The notes below the pieces were generated by a model. That model was not told the DNA's origin. It did no database searches and saw nothing but the letters and a program-made list of their open reading frames with translations. Positions 11,866-21,078 of a stretch of 64,000 nt of DNA are shown here, piece by piece. Source of the stretch: Tetracentron sinense (lineage: Eukaryota; Streptophyta; Magnoliopsida; Trochodendrales; Trochodendraceae); NCBI GenBank assembly GCA_015143295.1, contig CM026567.1, positions 9,132,416 through 9,196,415 of the forward strand. The letters are read 5' to 3'. Made by a program: the position numbers and the translations under genes. Each line of letters begins with the position of its first letter. The first letter of the stretch is position 1.

Positions 11866-11884
11866 CTGAGTATTCCATGCTCAG
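11866..11884 (+). promoter_or_regulatory. Conserved LTR hairpin, type A copy 1
   Basis: CTGAGTATTCCATGCTCAG: arms CTGAG/CTCAG with an inner wobble and A-T pairs around a short TCC or TTCCA loop. The same element recurs in every Gypsy LTR family in the window at nearly fixed distance from the LTR end. Confidence 0.75.
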
Positions 11885-12027
11885 CCGACTATTGACTTCG
11901 GCAGGTGCACGTGTTCTATTGATGTCTGTGGCATGGAGCCTTGGATAGAGGAGACTACTATCATCCTCAGCCCTCTATGACTACCACTACCAGATGATGG
12001 ATCGCTGGATAAGCAGCTCGATTTTGA
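11877..12027 (+). pseudogene. LTR micro-ORF, type A, frameshifted copy
   Basis: Homologous to the intact micro-ORFs at 20658 and 28868 but missing one T in the codon run for PFD, which throws it out of frame before the PWIE core. It is also cut by the A/B junction at 12027. Function unknown. Confidence 0.6.
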
Positions 12028-12515
12028 CCGTCCAAGTCATAGCTCGGGTACTAGTTAAACAAGACATGAGGCTAATGTGTTCCATTCCATTATAGTCCGG
12101 GCATTAGTCAAGCAAGACAACAGCCTAGTATGTCCGTCCATTTCATAGTTCAGGTACTAGTTAAACATGACAAGCAAGAATCACAAGAACCTAGTACGTC
12201 CGTCAATTTCATAGTTCGGGTACTAGCTAAACAAGAACAAAAAGGCATGTGTGATTCCCACGATACAAGAACAAGACTAGAATAAGTTGTAAATACGGTA
12301 AGCAAGTTTTGGAAACTACAAAAAGTATTTTCAAGAACAAGTCATGACTTTTGAATATGAATTTACGATGCATGAGTTAAAATATGATGTTCATGATTTA
12401 CTTTACGTTGTTATGTCGTTTTAGCTTCCGCACTCTGATTATGTATCTTTTGGATGAACTGTATCATGTATTACATCTTAATGTTATTACTATTGTTAGT
12501 TAGTAGCTTGTACTC

Positions 12516-12536
12516 GCTGAGTATTCCATGCTCAGC
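12516..12536 (+). promoter_or_regulatory. Conserved LTR hairpin, type B 5' LTR
   Basis: Arms GCTGAG/CTCAGC around TATTCCATG, ten bases before the micro-ORF ATG and 424 bp from the LTR end. Confidence 0.75.
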
Positions 12537-12545
12537 CATACTTTT

Positions 12546-12638
12546 ATGTCGGTAGGTACACTAGACGAGATATGGACTCGGGTCCCTTGGATGGAGGTAG
12601 CTCAGGGTGAGCAGGAGGTTATTCGGATAGTTACCTAG
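12546..12638 (+). CDS. LTR micro-ORF, type B (30 aa)
   Basis: ATG lies ten bases after the hairpin. The product starts MSVGTLDEIWTRVPWMEVAQ and ends in a TAG. The longer relative at 36916 reads on for 64 aa, so the TAG may be a truncating mutation. The same frame is conserved in the other B copy (29556) and, with mostly synonymous differences, in the reverse element at 52920. The GTCGGTAGGT at the start could instead be a splice acceptor, making this an exon. Function unknown. Confidence 0.5.
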   Translation: MSVGTLDEIWTRVPWMEVAQGEQEVIRIVT

Positions 12639-12944
12639 ATATTAGGAGGCTTGGCATATGGCCAATGGTTGGGACAAGAGAGAGAGAGACATGTATTTTT
12701 GGATTTCCATTTTGGGGATTTTTCATGTAAACTTGAGTGGGTAACTCAAGCATTTGCACTCTTGTGATTATTGTATTTTATCCAGTCATTGTTTCTGTGG
12801 ACACTTGGAGTTACATTTATGTTAAAGAAAATTTTAGTTCACTATTCTACATGCCTTGTATACTCTTTGCAGGTTTGATTTCAGGTTAAGTCACGTCGCC
12901 AAAGTATCCTAACTCCTAGGGGGTATTTTGGGGCGTTACAGAAG

Positions 12945-12956
12945 TGGTATCAGAGC
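12945..12956 (+). other. Primer-binding site, type B
   Basis: TGGTATCAGAGC, an exact complement of plant initiator Met tRNA, four bases after the LTR end at 12940. Confidence 0.95.
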
Positions 12957-14252
12957 TTAGGCTTTAGGTCTCTAGGGTCGTTTAGAGTTCGGTACCACAA
13001 CAAATACAAGGCATTAGGTCCAAGGAAAGAGTCGTATTCCAAGTGTGGACTAGTCATTTAGTCCGTGTCCATAATAGGTTGATTTCAACCAAAATTAGTG
13101 CCTATCTTCGCTAGGGAAAAAAAAACCCGAAAATTTTAGGTGATTATACTACTATGTGTTGTGATGTTATGTGGTATTATAAGCTATGTGTTACGTGCAT
13201 ACTATATGTATATGCTAATTGAAGACCTATGCTTTATGAACGAATTCCCAGTTAGACAATTGAGTTGAGTGATATTCAGGCCAGAGTCTAGCCTAGGTGT
13301 TATTTGACTAGGGGATGGTAGGTCCCTTGCCATACATAGTGTTATTAGAACTAGGTAAGAATTGTTTCCCAAGAGAGGCTATAGGATGCTCTTGGGTCTT
13401 ACAAGTCTAGTGTAAATTGAGTCATGGTGAAAATAGGAATACAAGTTTTGATATATATACTATTATGCAAACTCGGTGTAATTTGAATTGTTAAAACTAT
13501 ACTTAATGTGTCTTACATCACAAATAAGCATAAGTTGCACACCACGATACCCCACGACTAGTAGGAACATATACGGATATCAACTGATTTTTAACCAACT
13601 CTGGGATGTTTGATGCACGCTTCTAGGTATAGATGCGCGTTCATTCTGTAGCACGATCTATACCCGATGCCTAGTTCAAAATAATAAAGAAATTTCAAAC
13701 TCCAAAGGGTAGCATGCACTTCATACATAGCATAATCATCATGCACCTCATGGACATCATACATATCATGCACTCTCATACATAACATGCACTCCATGCA
13801 TGACATAAGCATCATGCATCACATGAGCATCATCTATATCATTCACATCATACTTTTTCATACATGACACACATTTCATTCATGGCATGAACATCACACA
13901 CATATCGTAAGCATCATATGTATAGCCTGCATGCTTCATGGAGATCTTAGAAACATCATACATGTCACCAGATTAAGAGGATTACACTTAAATAACTCAA
14001 ATAAATGAACTAGTCATTAGTCCTAATCTTAAACTGGTTAATGTCCTAAGTAGGAAATCAGTTAATACCTCCACTGAACGGAAGAACTTAGCTTCGCTCG
14101 GAATTTTTTTCTTGTATATTAATATTATCTTGTTGTATGCCTCGATGTATTATTATGTATGTATAAACATGAAATGATCGTTGAAATTGGGGACGAGATA
14201 AGTTGAGTTCCAAACTAGGCTCATGCTTTGCTATTGTTCTCAGGATTTGATC
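12957..14252 (+). other. Type B leader, non-coding
   Basis: No credible ORF. It holds a block near 13600-13660 (GATGTTTGATGCACGCTTCT and AGATGCGCGTTCATTCTG) whose reverse complement is tandemly amplified in the 52529 element (56880-57320), and a run of imperfect CATCATGCA-type repeats at about 13690-13930. Just before gag, the sequence TTGCTATTGTTCTCAGGATT resembles a plant 3' splice site ten bases upstream of the gag ATG. Confidence 0.7.
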
Positions 14253-15279
14253 ATGAGACGTGGCAATCGGGGTCGTGGATACCACACTAGGAGAGGTGGA
14301 GCATCTCCTCCTCCATTGGGGGATGAGCAGCCTGACTTCACCCAGGTCTTGGGATCTATAGCAGAGACACTAGCGATGCTTGTAGCTAGGCAGCCCGCTA
14401 CCCCCACTCCTGCTACTGCACATCATGCCATGGGGATAGAGGCATTTCGGAGGATGAGGCCCACGAACATTTTATGGTGGCATAGACCCATTGGTTGCAG
14501 AAGCATGGGTCAGGTAGTTGGAGAAGTTGTTCTCCGTCTTGATGCCTACGGAGGCAGAGAAGGTTGCATTGGCCGCCTTTATGATGGAAGGTGAGGCCGA
14601 TCACTGGTGGAGATCCACCATCAGAACGAGGGACTTGACTCGAGCGGGTCAAGAATGGACTTGGGAAGAATTCTTAGAGGTTTTCTACAAGAAATACTTC
14701 CCGGTAGGAGTTAAAGAAAAGAAAGAACTGGAGTTCATTACCTTGGAGCAGGGGAACATGACAGTGGCAGAATACGAAGCCAAGTTCTCCGAATTGTCAA
14801 GGTTTGCCCCATATCTGATAGTCACAGAGGCAATGAAGGCCAGGAAATTCGAGAGAGGATTGCAGGCATACATTAAAGATCGGGTCTCCATGTTCCGGCA
14901 CGAGACCTACGCCGAAGTTGTGGATAAGGCCCAATTGGTGGAAGCAAATGTTGAGGAATTCTACAAGAGGAGAGAATTGTTGAGAGGCCAATCCAGTGGC
15001 TCAACACAGCCGGAGAGGAGGGCCAGAATGGCTCCATACCAGTCCTCTGGACATACGCAGGTGCAGAGTCCCCCTATTACACCCCAGGTTCCTCGTCCCA
15101 CGACTACGCAAGTCACTCGACAAGTGCAATCTTCTTCACCCACGTTTGGGGTCTGTGCACATTGTGGAAGAAAACATGGTGGGGATTGTCGGAAGCTCAA
15201 GGGTGGATGCTTCCACTGTGGTGATCAAGGCCACTTGATCAAGGGTTGTCCTCACCGCCCGCCTCCAACTCAACCTTGA
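14253..15279 (+). pseudogene. Type B Ty3/Gypsy gag (near-intact, two lesions)
   Basis: Gag polyprotein that would form the virus-like particle. It starts MRRGNRGRGY. The Gag core follows, with EADHWW, FLEVFYKKYFPVG, LEQGNMTVAEYEAKF and KARKFERGL. The C-terminus has two zinc knuckles, CAHCGRKHGGDC and CFHCGDQGHLIKGC, the second a perfect CX2CX4HX4C. A frameshift near 14465-14472 separates the first ~70 codons from the rest, and a TAG at 14515-14517 replaces a Gln codon (C to T). After the stop there is no protease, RT or integrase: the polypurine tract follows 360 bp later. It is therefore the only coding region of a gag-only (TR-GAG-like) non-autonomous element, and in its present state would not give full-length Gag. 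Confidence 0.9.
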
Positions 15280-15637
15280 GGAAGCAAGCCTCAGTAGCCC
15301 CCACAGTCACCTTTCTAGGCGAGCTAGGGCAGAAGTTGCCATGTTGGGGTTGGATGCTCAAGCATCACAACATGTAGGGTGAAGAGCTCGGATGGAAATT
15401 TTGTTTTGTAAAGGATGGTGTAATGTTGTATTTCAGTGTGTTGCCTATGTGTATAACTATACTATATTATGTAATGAAGTTTTTGCTTTTTGCAAACAAG
15501 AAAGTGCCTAGTCATGTGATTGGTTGATGAAGGACATGTCTTTTAGTGTAACTAGGAAACTGAGATCAAGGTTAAGGGCAGGGAAGGTGTTTCCGCTTGA
15601 TTTCGTACTGTCCAAATTTCGAGGACGAAATTTCTAT
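15280..15637 (+). other. Type B post-gag spacer
   Basis: About 360 bp of non-coding sequence between the gag stop and the polypurine tract. No pol remnant is seen in any frame, so pol was lost without leaving a recognisable scar. Confidence 0.7.
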
Positions 15638-15650
15638 AAGGGGGGGAGGA
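15638..15650 (+). other. Polypurine tract, type B
   Basis: AAGGGGGGGAGGA immediately before the 3' LTR start TGTAGAGCCCC at 15651. Confidence 0.94.
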
Positions 15651-16189
15651 TGTAGAGCCCCGAATTTTTTCACATGCACTGTTCATGTGAGTAGGGTTGT
15701 GCCCATGGGTTACCTTAGTTGGTTTAAGAACCTAGGATTGTGTGTTATAAGAATGGAGTAGGGGTTGGATTCAAGGTAGATGGAATATGGAAATAAACCA
15801 AGGGTCTAGAGGAATGTCTGAACATCCCTCAAACTTGAGAGTAGTCTAGTTCTCTCACCTCTTATCAGAATCAAGTGATTCTTAAACCATTAGAACCGTG
15901 TTGGAATCCCCTTCGAGGTGTATGTTTAATGTTTTTCCATATTTTGAGTCTAAGCTAAGTCAAAAGTGAGTTTACCATTGTTTTTCTGCTGAAATTGCAG
16001 ACCAGTCGACTTATGGACCCATTTGAACCTTTTAAAACTCAAAATTAGGATTTTTGTAAAACACAAAAGTTGTTTCTCTTCGAAATTTGAATCCAGCACA
16101 AGTTGAATCATTAAAATCCAATGAATGAGTCAAAAGTTATGGTCAAAATACTAAAGTGGGTAAAATCTGTCGGAATCCGGAAAATAGGG

Positions 16190-16342
16190 GTGCGATCTAT
16201 CGCAAATAAGCTGCGATCGATTGCAAAATGGTGCGATCTATCGCAGATTTCTATGATCGATCGCATTCAGGCAAGTTTTTTGATTTCCCTTCGGGTCCAA
16301 GTGCGATAGATCGCACCAAAGGTGCGATCGATCGCACTCACA
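16190..16342. repeat. Palindrome array, type B (TGCGATCGATCGCA)
   Basis: Six variants of TGCGATCTATCGCA or TGCGATCGATCGCA, each close to self-complementary, spaced by 5-40 bp. They lie just upstream of the expected transcription start, in the same LTR position where other families carry different palindromes. Confidence 0.8.
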
Positions 16343-17397
16343 CCCAGTTGGCTCTTAAAACTGAGTTTTTGAGGGTTTTTGGGGGAACCTAAACCTAGAG
16401 AGGGATTGAGAGGGAGAAAGGGAAGGAAGATTGGGGATTTTCAAGAGGGGTTTTGTGGGGATCAAGTGGAACCATAATCAATGTGGGTATTCCTCACCTA
16501 GCAAGGACTCCTCCATCTTCAAGTGGTGTTCTTCCTCAAGCAAGGAGATCCCAAATCAAGGGTTCCACCCATGACCAAGCTTGATCTTCAAGGTTAGTAC
16601 ACCCTTACTAGTTTACTTAGTAATAACCTAGTTCCTCTTTCAAGAAAATCATATTCCTGAGTTTGGTTACCATTTCCTTTGAAATCCAACTACTATCTCT
16701 AATTTAACAAGATAAATAGAATGGATGTGAATGTGTGGGGATGTATGAATGGAGGAAGGGTTGAGGCAATTGGATGCCATGTTGTTGGTTGATGAATGTG
16801 TGATGAAAATGGTGGAAGGGCATAGTACTCATAATGAATACACCCATATGTTTGGTGAAATGTTAGAATAAGAAAAATATGCACAAATGACTACAACAAG
16901 GTTGAACACCACATGTTCGATAAAATGCTTGTATGGGACGTAGTGTAATTAAATCAAACCTATAACATGCATGAATTGTGGGGTTGTTCTATAAGTGGTA
17001 AAAATGATCAAATGCTCTTTATATTGCTTACACTCGCACATGCCTATCAGTAGAAATTGGAAATGCTCTATGTTGTCTCTCGAACCATCTATGCTAAGTA
17101 TAAGCTCTTTTATTCTCACATGATCGTAGGAAGGATCGAAATACTACATGCTATCCCTTGAATTGTTATATCACGATGATGTCTACGACTTGCCACGCAC
17201 ACACAAGCATCCACGCATTAACCGGAGCTTTTCTAAAGTACAAGAAAGTTGCATGCTAAGTGTTTGATCAAATGTATGAATGAGAATCCAATGAATTTAA
17301 AGAAGACAATTAAAGCATGAATTTCAATGGTAGGGCATATCCCTAGGATATTTCATACCTGGCTCACAAGAAAACATAATAAGCAAGGAAATGAAGA

Positions 17398-17880
17398 TAC
17401 TAGTGTGTTCCATTCCACCATAGTCCGGGCACTAGTCAAGTCAAGCAAGGAGGCTAATGTATTCCGTTCCATTATAGTCCGGGCATTAGTCAAGCAAGAT
17501 ACTAATGTGTTCCGTTCAATCATAGTCCGGGCATTAGTAAGCAAGAATAACAAGTGTGTTCCATTCCACCATAGTCCCGACACTAGTCAAGTCAAGTCAA
17601 GGCAAGGATGCTAATGTGTTCGGTTCCATTATAGTCCGGGCATTAGCAAAGTAAAGCAAGAGCTAGTATGACCGTCCAAGTCATAGTTCGGGTACTAGTT
17701 AGACAAGACATGAGGCTAATGTGTTCTGTTCCATTATAGTCCGGGCATTAGTCAAGCAAGACAAGAGCCTAGTACGTCCGTCCATTTCATAGTTCGGGTA
17801 CTAGTCAAACATGACAAGCAAGAATCACAAGAATCTAGTACGTCCATCCATTCTATTGTTCGGGTACTAGCTAAACAAGA
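17398..17880. repeat. Type B minisatellite, ~40-50-bp units
   Basis: About ten imperfect units built on GTTCCATTATAGTCCGGGCA and TTAGTCAAGCAAG, shifting in the second half to CCGTCCATTTCATAGTTCGG units. It lies between the donor-like block and the hairpin. Confidence 0.87.
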
Positions 17881-20646
17881 ACAAAAAGGCATGTGTGATT
17901 CCCATGATACAATAACAAGACAAGAATAATGTAGAGCCCCGGATTTTCTGCAAACACTGATCATGTGAGTGAATAGTGCTTTGCACTAGGTGTGTTCAAG
18001 CCAAGGTGTGATCTTGGCATTTGGTTAATGCTAAGGGGAATATATTTTGTGTAAAACATGTGATATGTGTTATATAAGTTCAGGATTTGGTGGGTTGTAA
18101 GCCTTAGGGGTGAAAACCAAGTTCACATGCACTGTGATTAGTGCCAAGGTCACTAGTATTGGAAGGGCTAAAGGCCTTCAATTTAGTTAGGTTTGGTTAA
18201 TGAGAGTGAGGGTTTTCACATGGCTTGACTATGATGTAAGTTTACTGTATGAGTCATGTGGTGTGCGGTATCTTTGGGAAAGTAAGCAAAGAGTATAAAA
18301 CACACTCTTAAGTGTTAAGTGAATAGTGCATATAGAGGTCAAGGCCTCTATGTATCGTCTTGGATATTTCTCAGTGAAATGATGGTTCGATGTGCGTGTG
18401 TAGAGTCCCAAAAAGAGAGTATAAGTATACTCTAAGTATCTAAACACATAGGGTATAAAACAACCTATGTGTGAATGTAGAACCCCGAGAATCAATTTCA
18501 CAATGCTGTGAATAGTGTCAGGGCATTGGTGTTGAAGGCCAAAAGTCTTCTTGTATTGTTATGATGTTATAGAAAAATGATGACGAGGGTTTTTAACTGG
18601 AGTTTTGTTGGATAGAAATATGTGTGATGTATGTCGGTGCGTTGAAACCAAGAGTATGAAATGCTCTAAGTCCTTGGGAGTTTAAACAAAGCGTATGCAT
18701 GACTCGAGGTATGTGAGTGATGAAACATAGATTAAAAGGACACTAGAAGAAATTGAGTGGTGTTAGTATGCAAAGGAAGGGTAAATAAAATACTCTAAGT
18801 AGGTAAAAGCAAGGGTATAAAATATCCAAAGTGCTTAAAGGGTTGTAAGTGAATAGTGCTATGAATAGTATGTTAAGGCGTAAAGCCTTGGGTTGGGTAA
18901 TGGTTGTGGTATTATATGTGAAAGAGGATTTTGGTTTCTAATGAATGTTCATGGAATTATGAATGTTTTAAAGTCTTAAGGAATTTCAATTAATGTTGTG
19001 AGAGTTAAAGCATAAGTTGTAAAAGTTATAAGTTCGAAAGAGAAAGGAATGCCTAAACATACCCTAAAATTTGACGAGCTGTAGAATTCTCACCGCGGAT
19101 CAAAATCGAGTGATTCTTGAATTTTTGGAAAGGTATTGAAACCCTCTTTGAGGTTCATGTTTACCACTTTTCCAGATTTTGAGTCGAGGATGGGTCAAAT
19201 ATCAGATTTCTGGAAACGAGTCTGCTGAAAATCTGGGCTGTTGAATTCCATTTTCAGACCAGTCATCTTTAAGGGCAGTTTGGTCTATGAAAATAGAAGA
19301 ATTAGAAAATTTATAAAACACGAAAGTTGTAGCCCTTTGAAAGATGAATCGTACGCAAGTTGAATCCTTAAAATTGGATAAGCGATTCAAAAGTTATGCT
19401 CAAAATACCAAAGCGGGAAAAACCAGGAGCCTGTCATGCAATTTCGGCGACGAATTGCTGAAGGGGACCCAAATTCGTCGACGAAGTTGCTCGGGGGCTC
19501 AAATTCGTCGACGAATTCAACCCAGATGATGGTAAAAATGTCCAGAACTTTTCCACCGACCTTGGGAGATCTTTTGGGATATTTTCTGAGATCTTTTGGG
19601 ATATTTTGCCAACCTTTAGGCTATAGATAAGATCCTAAATTCGTGTCTTAGGGTTTAGAAACCCTAAGCTTGGATTTTTTTGAGAGATTGAAAGAGAAGA
19701 AGAAGAAGGAAGCTAAGGTAGTTCTTGGGTGTTCTTGAGTTCGTGTTTTCCACCAAAGGAAGAGTCCTTCTTGCTTCCTTGATGTTTTAAAGTTTGGATT
19801 TCATCCCCAAAGTGATTCTTAAGCTTAGAAGTTTCCAAGGAAAATTCTGTTAGTGTCTTGGAAACGGAATTTCAGATTTTCCAGCTTTCTCAAAGCTTTA
19901 ACCAAGCTTCCTCAAGCTTGATTCTTCTTTTACAGAAGTGTAAAAACTCCCATTTCAGGTAGATACACTCTACTACCTACCTTGTGCTATTATTTTTTAA
20001 AGCAAATCACTTTGTTTAAGGGTGTTCTTGGATGAATTGGATGATGACTTGAATATGAGATGTAAGCTATCACTAGTATTGATTTCAATGAATATGATGC
20101 CATGTTTACAAGCTTTCTAAGATCACCATGGCATTCACAAGAACTATATGCACCTATGTTCACAAGTATAGCATGATATTCACAAGTCTCGCATGATCCG
20201 ATGTTTTCTCACAAGAAAAGGTATTTTCTAAAAGTTCATAAGCAAGGTTTTGATTAAAAGAATTCTCACAAGCTCACAAGTGATAAAGCCAAACTATGGG
20301 TTGGGAAGTGACAAGGTCTAAGATCGTTTCAAAGCTCACAAGGAATCCTACTGTACATGGACTCACAAGTAGTCATGTCTGACAAGCTGACAAGTTCACA
20401 AGCTCGCAAGTTCACAAGAAAATCATGCATACTCAAATCCTCGCATGCTCACAAGGAATCCCAACTTTTGCAAGAATTCACATGAACTCACAAGAACATG
20501 ATTATCACATGACAAGATTTACTTGGTTTTGTTTTCACACGAATACTGTTAAGAAAAAGTTTTGGTGACTACTTTCACGAATGTTATTCTTTAAGCTTAT
20601 GCATGTTCATGATATTATTCACTATTAGTTAGTAGTTTGTATATCA

Positions 20647-20665
20647 CTGAGTATTCCATGCTCAG
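20647..20665 (+). promoter_or_regulatory. Conserved LTR hairpin, type A 5' LTR
   Basis: CTGAGTATTCCATGCTCAG, 431 bp from the LTR end. The ATG of the type A micro-ORF lies inside its 3' half. Confidence 0.75.
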
Positions 20666-20819
20666 CCGACTATTGACTTCGGTAGGTGCACGTGTTCCAT
20701 TTGATGTCTGTGGCATGGAGCCTTGGATAGAGGAAGACTACTATCATCCTGAGCCCTCTATGGACCACTACCAGGATGATGGATCGCTGGATAAGCAGCT
20801 CGATTTTGATTTCTGTTAA
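20658..20819 (+). CDS. LTR micro-ORF, type A (53 aa, intact)
   Basis: Begins at the ATG inside the hairpin (MLSRLLTSVGARVPFDVCG), continues MEPWIEEDYYHPEPSMDHYQ and ends LDFDFC. It is acidic and Tyr-rich, with no signal peptide or membrane segment. The PFD[VI]CG and EPW[IV]EE blocks are shared with the micro-ORF of another LTR family at 23817. Of 14 aligned codons there, seven differ only synonymously and three by conservative replacements, which suggests selection on protein. An internal ATG at the M of MEPW is an alternative start, and it could instead be the second exon of a spliced transcript. No family recognised. Confidence 0.5.
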   Translation: MLSRLLTSVGARVPFDVCGMEPWIEEDYYHPEPSMDHYQDDGSLDKQLDFDFC

Positions 20820-21078
20820 GAGAGGGAGGGAGATAATACTGATATTTTGAGTATGTTGAGAGTGGGACTTGTCCACTCAATATTTTTGGATATGTTATGT
20901 TGGTCCAGACTTGGACTGAATTATAGGAGTATATTATCAATCGTTTCCGCTATGTTTTACAACGTGTACTCTGACTGGATCGTAAGTATATGTGCCTTAT
21001 GTGTCATACAGGAGGGTATGATATGGCAGTCCGAACTAAAGTATCCCTAACTCGTAGGGGGTATTTTGGGTCATGACA

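Larger units (their letters stand above)
7656..12027 (+). mobile_element. Truncated type A element: internal 3' end plus 3' LTR
   Basis: Carries the unidentified 113-codon ORF, the polypurine tract and nearly all of a 3' LTR (8391-12027), closely matching the complete type A copy at 17930-29290. The left break is at a GTGAGTGATT block shared with 24625; the right break is inside the LTR after CTCGATTTTGA, where sequence changes abruptly to a type B LTR. The 5' LTR, PBS and most of the leader are lost. Confidence 0.85.
8391..12027 (+). mobile_element. Type A 3' LTR, truncated, with internal ~736-bp duplication
   Basis: U3 start, palindrome array at 9892-9975 (ATTCGTCGACGAATT-like), TATA box GCTATAAATA at 10051, donor-like block at 10389, CTCACAAG-rich minisatellite, hairpin at 11866-11884, then a break at 12027. 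A segment of about 736 bp covering donor block and minisatellite is duplicated (second donor block at 11125), with the same junction as the 3' LTR at 25353. An LTR-start-like TGTAGAACCCCGGG occurs inside it at 8945. Confidence 0.85.
12028..12940 (+). mobile_element. 5' LTR remnant of type B element
   Basis: Starts abruptly after the type A LTR with CCGTCCAAGTCATAG, a piece of the ~45-bp B minisatellite. It runs through hairpin (12516-12536), micro-ORF (12546) and the conserved U5 end (AACTCCTAGGGGGTATTTTG, then GGGCGTTACA). It matches the complete B 3' LTR part at 29291-29950. The first ~2 kb of this LTR is gone. Confidence 0.87.
15651..17929 (+). mobile_element. Type B 3' LTR, part 1
   Basis: Starts TGTAGAGCCCCGAATTTTTT. 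It contains the shared U3 block, a TGCGATCGATCGCA-type palindrome array (16190-16342), a donor-like AAG/GTTAGTACACCC at 16593, and a ~45-bp minisatellite (17398-17880). It is interrupted at 17929 by a complete type A element and resumes at 29291. Without the insertion it is about 2.94 kb. Confidence 0.9.
17930..21078 (+). mobile_element. Type A 5' LTR
   Basis: 3,149 bp, TGTAGAGCCCCGGATTTTCT to GGGTCATGACA. It has an internal LTR-start-like TGTAGAACCCCGAG at 18477, a palindrome array at 19438-19522, a mutated TATA (GCTATAGATA near 19620), a donor-like block at 19959, one minisatellite block (20108-20540), and the hairpin at 20647-20665. It lacks the duplication found in the other two type A LTRs. 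Confidence 0.92.

Noticed and set aside
14413-15200. Minus-strand open frames opposite type B gag
   Set aside because: Shadows of the gag coding strand, with no motifs of their own.
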